NCBI GenBank assembly: GCA_045531205.1 | Contig: JAZSDN010000082.1 | Span: 1 to 33,919 of the forward strand | Source of the DNA: JAZNQL01 sp045531205 | Lineage (GTDB): Bacteria > Bacillota > Clostridia > UMGS1883 > UMGS1540 | Direction of reading: 5' to 3' | Length of the DNA stretch: 33,919 bases | In this document: piece after piece, positions 1 to 7,303 of the stretch | Layout: each line of letters opens with the position of its first letter | Position numbering within the stretch: the stretch's first letter is position 1 | Made by a program: the position numbers and the translations under genes | The notes under the pieces: model-generated | Database searches by the model: none | What the model was told of the DNA's origin: nothing | What the model saw: the letters and a program-made list of their open reading frames with translations, nothing else

Positions 1-187
1 CGAAATGTTTTATGGCGAAAAATTTGAAAGTGTTAACACTTTCATTGATGAATTAAAAAGATATATTGATTATTACAACAACGAAAGAATTTCTATGAAA
101 CTAAAAGGAATGAGCCCGGTACAATACCGAACTCATTCACAAGCAAGTTAATATTAAATTTTTGTCTAAACTTTGGGGTTCACTTCA
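1..187 (+). mobile_element. IS3-family insertion sequence, right end only
   Basis: This is the 3' end of an insertion sequence that enters the window from the left. It holds the end of the transposase frame (2-151) and then a terminal sequence finishing around 187. Read on the minus strand the end begins TGAAGTGAACCCCAAAG, the usual look of IS3-family inverted repeats (a TG...CA end with a CCCC block near the tip). The left end and any target duplication lie outside the window, so the exact boundary is inferred. Confidence 0.8.
2..151 (+). CDS. IS3-family transposase OrfB, C-terminal fragment
   Basis: The last 49 residues of a DDE transposase (rve integrase core) are visible, beginning EMFYGEKFES and running through YIDYYNNERI and LKGMSPVQYR to a TAA stop. 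The spacing of YYNNERI and the LxGMSPVQYR ending is diagnostic of IS3/IS150-group OrfB. The first visible Glu is probably the catalytic E of the DDE triad, which in this family precedes a (F/Y)xxE(M/C) segment; that assignment is from family knowledge. Truncated only by the window edge; no internal stop is seen. It is transcribed towards the neighbouring minus-strand operon. Confidence 0.88.
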   Translation, partial: EMFYGEKFESVNTFIDELKRYIDYYNNERISMKLKGMSPVQYRTHSQAS

Positions 188-221
188 ATTTACATCGTCT
201 TTTTTGTTTCTCATTTTCCCA

Positions 222-377
222 TTATTCTTCGGTAACAAGACCGTTGCCGATGTTTTCAAGAAGATTATTCGGATTCTCTCCGTTATCTTCAAGGCTTACA
301 AGATTTATTGTCATTGATACAGCGTTTATGTCAAACAATACAGTTTCTGCCGAAGGTGTTAAATATTTTTCTTTCAT
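222..377 (-). CDS. 51-residue small protein, unknown function
   Basis: Small frame of 51 residues, MKEKYLTPSAETVLFDIN..., ending ...NGLVTEE. It has an excellent ribosome binding site (AAAGGAGG about 8 nt before ATG) and starts 21 nt after the stop of the large repeat protein upstream, so it is probably the last gene of that operon. There is no signal peptide, membrane segment or Cys. The N-terminus, a basic stretch followed by Y-x-x-P-x-x-E-x-x-x-F, resembles many short unannotated clostridial peptides that I have seen described only as hypothetical; this similarity is impressionistic. The C-terminal half is acidic and Asn-rich. An IS element ends 34 bp beyond its stop and no terminator is visible between them. 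Confidence 0.7.
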   Translation of the reverse strand: MKEKYLTPSAETVLFDINAVSMTINLVSLEDNGENPNNLLENIGNGLVTEE

Positions 378-398
378 TTTTTAATCCTCCTTTAAACC

Positions 399-3167
399 TT
401 ATTGTTCATCCAAAGCTACAAGACCTGTATAGCTTGCTGCTTTTGTTTTACCATATATAACTACTCCTTCTTGAGTCTTTACATAAGGTGTTGCATAGTA
501 AGTAATACCTTCATTTGCTACAACAACATTTGCATAAGTAATACCTTTTGGAACCATTGTAGCTGCTTTTTCAAACTTGGAAAGTATGTTTTGGCTGCCT
601 ACACTCCAGCTTTCGCTGCCAACCTTAACAGCTCTGAAAATCTTATCAAATCCGTTAGGAATATAACCTGCTTCAACTGTGGGATTTTGTGCAAGTGTTG
701 TAATTACAAAACCTGCTTCTGCATAGTTTTCGTAATCTGCCCCAACAAGTGCTAAGAAACGAATTGCCTTTGACCCATTGTTAAGTGTTACAGCCTGTGC
801 AGCAGCACTTGATATAGCTTCGTTTACAAGCTCGCTTTCTGCATACCAGAGAGCGTTTAATGTAAATGTGTTTCCAGTATCAGGAATAGCTAACTTTTTA
901 CCTTCTTTAGATGTATATGTTTTTCCGCTTAATTCCCATCCTTTGAAGTAGCCTTCATTTGATACAACGTTGATTGTTGGATCAACTGTTGATTTTACAG
1001 GTCTTAATGAAACTTCGCCTGCCCCTGTTAAGTTAAGAGTTGTTGTTGCAACGTTTTCTCCGCTTGATGTGTATGTTACTGCTACAGGACGTTTGTTCTC
1101 TCTAACAGGTAAAATTGCACTTTGAGTAACTTTTACACCTCTGTAGTAAGCGTGTTGGTCTTTGCTGTTTTCGGACACACCGCCAAATCTTATTTGTATT
1201 GCGTTTACGTTGGGGTCTGTAACTTCTATTTCAGTTGTATAGAACATTTCGTAATAATCTGTTTTTATCTGTACGGCATCAGCAGGCAAACTTGTAACAA
1301 CTGTTTTTGCTGTTGCAGCATCACCTAAAGATGATGTTTCGTAGTTATTATTTGTAAGATATGTGTTAATATCTGTATACGAGCCATCTGCGTTTCTGTG
1401 CATAAGAGCCACCTGTGTTGCAGGTTTGTAACTGTTGGCACCTGCTCCGTATCTAATAGCGTTGGTTGTTATTGTATACTTGTAACCGGGTACAATATCC
1501 AAATTTTTTGCAAGACTTATACCTGAACCCCATACTCTGTAGCATCTTACGTTAGGATCTGTAGAAGTGTTAATTATTCTTCTGCCTGAACCTGTTCCGT
1601 ACTTTTCACTTATTTCTTTAATATGTACAGGGTATATAGCTCCGTCTGTTGTATATGTCCAGCCGGCGGGTATATCTACACCATTTTTATAAGATGTACC
1701 ATCATAATCTAAAGTAATTTCAGTTGATTGACAATCTGCTGTAAATGTTTCATTATAGAAAAGCTTGTTATTTGCTATAATTTCTACAGGATTGTTCTGA
1801 GTAATCTTTACACCTCTGTAATAAGCAACTGCATCAAGAGCATTACCTGACATACCACCAAATCTTATTTGTATAGCATTTACATTAGGGTCTGTAATTT
1901 CTATTTCGGTTGTATATGTCATTTCGTAGTAGTCAGTCTTAATTGAAACAGCATCCGCAGTTAAACCGTCAACAATTGTTTTTACGGTTGCTTTGTCGCC
2001 AAGTGTTGATGTTTCAAAATTATTATTTGCAAGATATGTATTGATGTCGGTGTACGAGTCATTTGCATCTTTGTGCATAAGAGCTACCTGTGTAGCAGGC
2101 TTATAAGAACTTGCACTTGTACCATACTTAATAGCAGTTGTTGTTATAGTGTATTTGTAACCGGGGGTAACATCAAGATTCTTTGCAATACTTACCGCAG
2201 AACCAAAAATCATATAAGCAGTTTTACCGGGGTTTGTGGACTTCTGTACTATTTTTCTTCCGCCGCCTGTACCATATTTGTCACTTGTTTGCTGAATGTG
2301 TACAGGGTATACAGCTCCTGCGTCTGTATATGTCCATCCATTAGGAATTTCTGCACCGTTTTTATATTTTGTTCCGTTATAGGTCAATTCAAATTCTGTA
2401 GTGTAATAATCGGTGCTTGTAAATGTTTCGTTATAAAGAACATTTTCTACGGTTTCCAGTTCTACAGCATCACCTTGACTAACGCTTACTCCTCTGTAAT
2501 AAGCATAGGCATCAAGAGCATTACCTGACATACCACCAAATCTTATTTGTATAGCATTTACATTTGGATTCGTAATTTCAATTTCGGTTGTATATGTCAT
2601 TTCGTAGTAGTCAGTCTTAATTGAAACGGCATCTGCAGCTAAACCATCAATTACTGTTGTTACAGGGTCCGCACCTTGAATTTCTGTATATGAGTCATTT
2701 GCATCTTTGTGCATAAGCGCAACCTGTGTAGCAGGCTTGTAAGAACTTGCACTTGTACCATACTTAATAGCAGTTGTTGTTATAGTGTATTTGTAACCGG
2801 GGGTAACATCAAGATTCTTTGCAATACTTACCGCAGAACCAAAAATCATATAAGCAGTTTTGCCTGGGTTTGTGGACTTCTGCACTATTTTTCTACCGCC
2901 GCCTGTACCATATTTGTCACTTGTCTGCTGAATGTGTACAGGGTATACAGCTCCTACGTCTGTATATGTCCATCCATTCGGAATTTCTGCACCGTTTTTG
3001 TATTTTGTTCCGTTATAGGTCAATTCAAATTCTGTAGTGTAATAGTCGGTGCTTGTAAATGTTTCTTCATAAATAGTTACCGGTGTTGTATCAGCCAAAG
3101 CGGTAAACCCTGCAAGGCTTGAAAACAACATTGCGATGGTTAAGAAAATTGAAAATATTCTTTTCAT
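399..3167 (-). CDS. Secreted triple-domain protein (922 aa), putative carbohydrate binding or adhesion
   Basis: Start chosen at the second in-frame ATG (3167) because AGGAGG at 3177-3182 sits 9 nt upstream; an ATG at 3185 lacks a site. The N-terminus MKRIFSIFLTIAMLFSSLAG...ALADT is a typical signal peptide. Three tandem copies of a ~205-225-residue domain follow (roughly residues 33-240, 243-465, 467-680). Each opens with ETFT, has a GWTY turn and PGYKYTITT, and ends with NVNAIQIRFGG and YYRGV. The composition suggests all-beta, CBM-like domains, which is inference. A segment like InlB B-repeats (GYFKGWELSGKTYTSKEGKK) and a C-terminal domain with AIRFLALVG and AGFVITT follow; similar tails occur in clostridial surface proteins. 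No SLH, sortase or dockerin motif is seen. It lies downstream of a paralogue with a 62-nt gap. Confidence 0.85.
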   Translation of the reverse strand: MKRIFSIFLTIAMLFSSLAGFTALADTTPVTIYEETFTSTDYYTTEFELTYNGTKYKNGAEIPNGWTYTDVGAVYPVHIQQTSDKYGTGGGRKIVQKSTNPGKTAYMIFGSAVSIAKNLDVTPGYKYTITTTAIKYGTSASSYKPATQVALMHKDANDSYTEIQGADPVTTVIDGLAADAVSIKTDYYEMTYTTEIEITNPNVNAIQIRFGGMSGNALDAYAYYRGVSVSQGDAVELETVENVLYNETFTSTDYYTTEFELTYNGTKYKNGAEIPNGWTYTDAGAVYPVHIQQTSDKYGTGGGRKIVQKSTNPGKTAYMIFGSAVSIAKNLDVTPGYKYTITTTAIKYGTSASSYKPATQVALMHKDANDSYTDINTYLANNNFETSTLGDKATVKTIVDGLTADAVSIKTDYYEMTYTTEIEITDPNVNAIQIRFGGMSGNALDAVAYYRGVKITQNNPVEIIANNKLFYNETFTADCQSTEITLDYDGTSYKNGVDIPAGWTYTTDGAIYPVHIKEISEKYGTGSGRRIINTSTDPNVRCYRVWGSGISLAKNLDIVPGYKYTITTNAIRYGAGANSYKPATQVALMHRNADGSYTDINTYLTNNNYETSSLGDAATAKTVVTSLPADAVQIKTDYYEMFYTTEIEVTDPNVNAIQIRFGGVSENSKDQHAYYRGVKVTQSAILPVRENKRPVAVTYTSSGENVATTTLNLTGAGEVSLRPVKSTVDPTINVVSNEGYFKGWELSGKTYTSKEGKKLAIPDTGNTFTLNALWYAESELVNEAISSAAAQAVTLNNGSKAIRFLALVGADYENYAEAGFVITTLAQNPTVEAGYIPNGFDKIFRAVKVGSESWSVGSQNILSKFEKAATMVPKGITYANVVVANEGITYYATPYVKTQEGVVIYGKTKAASYTGLVALDEQ

Positions 3168-3176
3168 TTCTTCTTT

Positions 3177-3182
3177 CCTCCT
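3177..3182 (-). promoter_or_regulatory. Ribosome binding site that decides the start of the 922-aa protein
   Basis: AGGAGG on the minus strand lies 9 nt before the ATG at 3167 and overlaps the coding sense of the longer frame (which begins MRRKEE). This supports the shorter start, whose product then begins directly with a signal peptide. Confidence 0.75.
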
Positions 3183-3229
3183 CATTTTTTATATTTTAAT
3201 ATCTATATAAAATCTACCCTTTTATCTTT

Positions 3230-5620
3230 TTACTGAATTGTAAGCACTCCTGCAAACGGATTAAGTTTTGATAAATCAAGTGCAAAAGCTTTAACCTTTA
3301 CAGTACCCTCAATAGTGCTTAAATCCATATTGTAGGGTGCTTCAAAGTATCCTTCTGCTGTTGCTGCGTTTTTGTTTATTGAAACTTTTGCCAGGGTAAG
3401 TGTTCCGTCCTCGTCTGCCTTGTAAGCAGCAATTACAATTGTAGGAACGGTAGTGTTTCCTTTAGCTGGAGTATATCTTACCACTTTTGCACCGCTAACA
3501 GTTTCAAGTGTAAGATAAGGAGGTTGGTTATTGGGTACAATGTCTACAGCCTTATCTCTTGTAACCTTTATACCTTTATAAAAGCCGTAGTTATCCTGTC
3601 CCTGACCGCTGTATCCGCCAATTTTTATCATAATAGCATTTACGCTCTTGTCAGTAATTTCTACTGTTACAGAGTGAGTTGCATCATAATAATCGGTTGC
3701 AAGCATATCCTCTTCTTCAGCTCTTGTGTCAACAGCAAATCTCTTATATGGCTTTTCAATGCTATTCTGGAACTGATTATCAGCAAGATACTTATTTATT
3801 TCTGTATAGCTTCCATCTTCGTTTTTATGGTAGAATACAACCTCTGTGTCAACACGGTTACCTGTGCCTGCACCATATTTAGCACCTTCGGTTGTTATCG
3901 TGTACTGATAACCTGGTTCAACATCAATCATCTTTGTAAGGCTTAACCATGAACCCCAGATTCTGTATGAATTATAAGGAGTTCCCTGATAATATCCTGC
4001 AATCTTTCTTCCAACACTTTCATACTTGCCTGCTGCAAAGGCTGAAATTTGCGGATATAATCCGTCAGTTGCATATCCCCATCCTTTTGGAACATCAATT
4101 CCGATTGTATAATCTGTTCCTTCGTAGTTATATGTAAACTCGGTTTCTGTATATTCGTTTGTTAATTCTTCTTTGTAATAGTAGGACTTAGCAGGAACTA
4201 AATCTACTTTTTCGCCCTGCAAAATTTTAATGCCTTTGTAGTAACCATACCAGTCTCTTGAGCATCCGCTTTTTCCGCCAAGCTTTATCATAATAGCATC
4301 TACATTTTCGTCTATTACATCTATTGTTACGGAGTGAGTTACATCATAATAATCTGTCATTATCATTGCTGACTCCTCTGCTCTTGTATCTACACATACA
4401 TTTTTTGAAGAGCCTTCAACTACTGTTTCAAGTCCGTTTTTCTTTGTTAAATATTCGTTGATTTCGGTATATGAACCGTCTTCATTTTTGTGGTACATAA
4501 CAACTTCTGTATTAACACGGCAACCTGTACCTGCACCGTATTTTGCAGCCTCGGTTGTTATTGTGTACTGATAACCTGCTTCAACCTCAACCATCTTTGT
4601 AAGTGATACAACCGAACCCCATATTCTGAAAGCATTGCCATTATAGGGAGCTCCGCTCCAGTAGCCTGCAATTATTCTTCCGTTAGCTACATACTTTTCG
4701 CTGATTTCTTTAATATGTACTGGATATAAACCGTCTATTGAATAGCTCCAGCCTTCGGGAATGTTGATTCCGTTTACATATTCAACACCCTCATAAGTAG
4801 CTGTAAATTCTGTATCTTCATACACGTCTGTAAATGTATCTGCATAATAATAGGTTTTGTTTTCAACTAAATCAACAGCTTTGTTTTTTGTAATTGTAAA
4901 ACCGTCGTGGAAAACCGAGAAGTTACGTGAATCGCTATTCCCACCAAAACCGCCAAGACCTATCATAATAGCATTTACATTTTCGTCAGTAACAGAAACT
5001 GTAATTGTAAGTGTATCTGTTATTACACTGTCACTTTGATCCCATGCCACAAAATCAGTTCTGCCTGTTGCATCAAAAATTTCGTGACCTTCAGCGTAAG
5101 AAAGTGTATCTGCATTCAAAGATGAAAGGTATTCGTTAATTTCAGTATAATTACCTTCTTCATCAGCGTTATATAACCAATAAGACAATGCACTTCTTGC
5201 TGTTTTGCTTTTTGTGTAAACTTCTGTTGTAATTGTGTATTCATAGCCGGGTTCAATGTCAAGCATTTTTGTAATGGCAAGGTCAGAACCTGTCATACCG
5301 AGATAAACCTCTCCATCATCTGCTGTATACACAGTAGCTCTTCTTCTGTCACTTTCTGTGTTCTGCGCCTGTCCGTAAAAAGCGGTATTCTGACTAGGCG
5401 AACATGTAGGACGGTAATCCCATCCAAGCGGTACCTGCAAGGTGTGCTGATACATATTTCCGTCAGCATCTCCCCATTCTGCATCGTCAACTTCTACATA
5501 CTCACCATTAAAGGTTTCTTCGTATGGAAAAGTAACGGTGTCTGCTGTCACTGCAGTAAGACTTGTAACACATGTTGCAAGCATTGTTACCGCACACAAT
5601 AATGCCAATAATTTTCTCAT
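3230..5620 (-). CDS. Secreted triple-domain protein (796 aa), paralogue of the next gene
   Basis: Starts at 5620 with AAGGAGG a few bases upstream. Signal peptide MRKLLALLCAVTMLATCVTS...VTADT. Three divergent copies of the same domain family as the downstream gene occupy about residues 31-250, 253-474 and 476-690. They share ETF/DTF-type openings, GW(S/G/D)Y turns, EPGYxYTITTE and (S/E)NVNAIMI-(G/K)LGG motifs. A ~100-residue C-terminal domain with KVVRYTPAKGN and alternating beta-type sequence closes the protein and replaces the InlB-like tail of its paralogue. No wall-anchoring motif is visible, so the protein is either released or held by a partner. First gene of an apparent three-gene operon. 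Function unknown; polysaccharide binding is inferred from architecture. Confidence 0.85.
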   Translation of the reverse strand: MRKLLALLCAVTMLATCVTSLTAVTADTVTFPYEETFNGEYVEVDDAEWGDADGNMYQHTLQVPLGWDYRPTCSPSQNTAFYGQAQNTESDRRRATVYTADDGEVYLGMTGSDLAITKMLDIEPGYEYTITTEVYTKSKTARSALSYWLYNADEEGNYTEINEYLSSLNADTLSYAEGHEIFDATGRTDFVAWDQSDSVITDTLTITVSVTDENVNAIMIGLGGFGGNSDSRNFSVFHDGFTITKNKAVDLVENKTYYYADTFTDVYEDTEFTATYEGVEYVNGINIPEGWSYSIDGLYPVHIKEISEKYVANGRIIAGYWSGAPYNGNAFRIWGSVVSLTKMVEVEAGYQYTITTEAAKYGAGTGCRVNTEVVMYHKNEDGSYTEINEYLTKKNGLETVVEGSSKNVCVDTRAEESAMIMTDYYDVTHSVTIDVIDENVDAIMIKLGGKSGCSRDWYGYYKGIKILQGEKVDLVPAKSYYYKEELTNEYTETEFTYNYEGTDYTIGIDVPKGWGYATDGLYPQISAFAAGKYESVGRKIAGYYQGTPYNSYRIWGSWLSLTKMIDVEPGYQYTITTEGAKYGAGTGNRVDTEVVFYHKNEDGSYTEINKYLADNQFQNSIEKPYKRFAVDTRAEEEDMLATDYYDATHSVTVEITDKSVNAIMIKIGGYSGQGQDNYGFYKGIKVTRDKAVDIVPNNQPPYLTLETVSGAKVVRYTPAKGNTTVPTIVIAAYKADEDGTLTLAKVSINKNAATAEGYFEAPYNMDLSTIEGTVKVKAFALDLSKLNPFAGVLTIQ

Positions 5621-6346
5621 AAGTTTTCCTCCTTGATTTTTTTAGAATTTTTTATAATATAAAATGTCATAACAACATCAATTCTCATTTTTGGGGCGAG
5701 CCCATTGCAAGCTTACTTTATAAAGCCGGTCCGTGCTTTCGGTTATATGATAAAATGCCAAACATAAGATTCGACTTTCACTGTGTTATTTTAGCAACTA
5801 TTTTTGACATTCGGAGAAAGGAACCCTGCCATACGTTGCCTTAAGTTTCAAGGGTAGAATCTGTTATAACACAAGCCGTAACCATTATTTTTGTCGAAAA
5901 GCTACAGGGGTTAGTATCTCTGTAAGTAAGCTTGCAGGCTCTGAAAGTTTTGAGAAGGAAATATGGCTTTTTCAATATTGTTCTTTTCCAATACTGCCAT
6001 ATAATATTTTCGTAGCATTTTCCGACAATAATTTGTAAGGCATTCTGTTTTTGTGAATGCAATTATACTTCAACCTGGTCCATATGGCAAATACAAAAAA
6101 ACTATCATTATCCATCAAAAAAAATGATATATAGAGTTTTTTCTTGTTTTACCGTGCTTTTGATGCTCTATAAAGTCGCTCTTTTTATAAATTTTATCAT
6201 TTTTCATAATTATTTTATAGTAAGTTTTTTGCTCAAAAATAGCACTATCCTATTTTGTGTTTATACATTCTATCATAATATATTTGAAATGTGAATTTCC
6301 TTTTTTGCAGAAAACATTTCATTTTCTGCTATATATTGAAACTAAT
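5621..6346. other. Gene-poor intergenic region with a separated inverted repeat
   Basis: About 725 bp with no convincing gene. It holds a candidate promoter next to 5620 and an inverted repeat: TGCAAGCTTACTT at 5706-5718 matches its reverse complement at 5924-5936, and both copies have GAGCC on the outer side (5698-5702 and 5937-5941, the first with two extra bases). Open frames of about 70-80 codons exist on both strands between 5800 and 6062 but lack start signals. The last ~280 bp are very A+T-rich with no feature I can support. It may be a relic of a small element or a decayed gene. Confidence 0.5.
5654..5681 (-). promoter_or_regulatory. Candidate sigma-A promoter of the repeat-protein operon
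   Basis: On the minus strand TTGATG (5676-5681), a 16-nt spacer and TATTAT (5654-5659) lie about 33 nt before the start codon of the 796-aa protein. The spacer is one base short of ideal, so this is only moderately convincing. Confidence 0.45.
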
Positions 6347-6378
6347 AAAAATCCCCCGTTTTTATGCGGGGGATTTTT
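6347..6378 (-). terminator. Terminator after the sleB operon
   Basis: Perfect 8-bp stem ATCCCCCG/CGGGGGAT (6351-6358 and 6367-6374) flanked by A and T runs on both sides, directly after the stop of the small membrane protein gene. It could work in both directions. Confidence 0.85.
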
Positions 6379-6381
6379 ATT

Positions 6382-6543
6382 TCATTCGATAATACTGTCA
6401 ATTACACTTCCTAATGTTTTAAAGGCTTTGTTAGCACCTTTTTTCAAGGATTTTTGTTTGTTCATTGGCATAACTACCATACTTACAGCAGAGCCCATTA
6501 CCATCCCTGCCACCATTCCTGCGATAAATGTTGTTTTGTTCAT
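6382..6543 (-). CDS. Small YtxH-like membrane protein (53 aa)
   Basis: Starts at 6543 rather than 6573 because CAGGAGG lies 5 nt before this ATG. The 53-residue product MNKTTFIAGMVAGMVMGSAVSM... has one N-terminal glycine-zipper hydrophobic segment (residues ~5-26) followed by a lysine-rich stretch and an amphipathic tail, the layout of YtxH-like proteins. The assignment rests on layout, not on a clear motif. It is 13 nt downstream of sleB and ends at a terminator, so it is probably cotranscribed. A role in the forespore or spore membrane is inferred from context only. Confidence 0.7.
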   Translation of the reverse strand: MNKTTFIAGMVAGMVMGSAVSMVVMPMNKQKSLKKGANKAFKTLGSVIDSIIE

Positions 6544-6556
6544 TTTTCCTCCTGAA

Positions 6557-7216
6557 TTAACTGCAAAATACATGTGACCCTATTGTTGTTATAACAGGTC
6601 GCGTTCTTATCCACTTACTTGTTGCTGTTTTGGGGTTATAATAATAAATAGCACCGTTTGCAGGGTCCCAACCGTTCAAAGCATCTCTTGCTGCACGATA
6701 GCTTGATTCGCTCATCTGTGCATTAATTTGCCCATCATCAACAGCAGTAAATGCCCCTGGCTGATATATTACTCCCGCAATTGTATTCGGGAAAGATGAA
6801 TGCCTTACTCTGTTTAAAACAACCGCACCTACAGCAACCTGTCCCATATAGCTTTCCCCTCTTGCCTCTCCGTTTATTATTTTTGCAAGAAGGTATAGAT
6901 TGGCATCATCTGCAGAACTTCCTGATGAAATACCCATTTTCGAAAGTGTTGCGGGTCCTGCCACACCGTCAACTGTTATTCCGTTATTTTTTTGGAAAAG
7001 CTTTACTGCTTCAACGGTTTTTGATCCATAAACCCCATCAATATCACCTTTGTAATATCCCCATACAGAAAGCCTTTTTTGTATTTGTATAACTTCCTCT
7101 CCCGAAGAACCAAGCTTTGATAAAGCTACTGTATCTAAAGGATTTAAAAAAATATAAACGCTTATACATAATACACTTATAATTGCACCTAAACTGTATA
7201 AAACAGATTTGTTCAT
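6557..7216 (-). CDS. sleB: Spore cortex-lytic enzyme SleB
   Basis: Start set at the ATG at 7216 (GGAG 8 nt upstream); the ATG at 7222 is too close to the same site. The product is 219 aa. It has an N-terminal signal-anchor (residues ~5-26), a peptidoglycan-binding domain (~33-90: GEEVIQIQKRLSVWGYY...FQKNNGITVDGVAGPATL) and a Hydrolase_2/SleB-CwlJ catalytic domain (~105-219) with the expected Glu in IINGEARGE and the NRVRHSSFPNTIAGVIYQP motif. SleB is a germination-specific lytic transglycosylase acting on muramic-delta-lactam cortex. In bacilli sleB is usually followed by ypeB; here a small YtxH-like gene follows instead. Confidence 0.93.
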   Translation of the reverse strand: MNKSVLYSLGAIISVLCISVYIFLNPLDTVALSKLGSSGEEVIQIQKRLSVWGYYKGDIDGVYGSKTVEAVKLFQKNNGITVDGVAGPATLSKMGISSGSSADDANLYLLAKIINGEARGESYMGQVAVGAVVLNRVRHSSFPNTIAGVIYQPGAFTAVDDGQINAQMSESSYRAARDALNGWDPANGAIYYYNPKTATSKWIRTRPVITTIGSHVFCS

Positions 7217-7267
7217 TTCCATCTCTCCAATCTGTTTATATTTTTTGATATAAATTAATTTTTATGC

Positions 7268-7296
7268 ATAAAAAAACAGCGTTTTAAAACGCTGTT
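7268..7296 (-). terminator. Terminator after spoIVA
   Basis: Self-complementary AACAGCGTTTTAAAACGCTG stem region (7275-7296) followed on the minus strand by a run of seven T. It lies between the spoIVA stop and sleB, so sleB needs its own promoter, which I could not identify. Confidence 0.85.
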
Positions 7297-7303
7297 TTAA
7301 ATT

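Noticed and set aside
402..3122. Several Cys-rich open frames on the plus strand across 402-755, 1122-1328, 2073-2528 and 2709-3122
   Set aside because: They are antisense shadows of the repeat-protein gene; the repeated DNA makes two of them look alike, but none has a ribosome site.
5841..6062. 73-residue minus-strand open frame with TTG start
   Set aside because: No ribosome binding site, an overlapping open frame exists on the other strand, and it lies in a probable relic region.
7217..7267. Sigma-G promoter for sleB
   Set aside because: A TGCATA-like -35 is present but no matching -10 at 17-18 nt; too weak to annotate.
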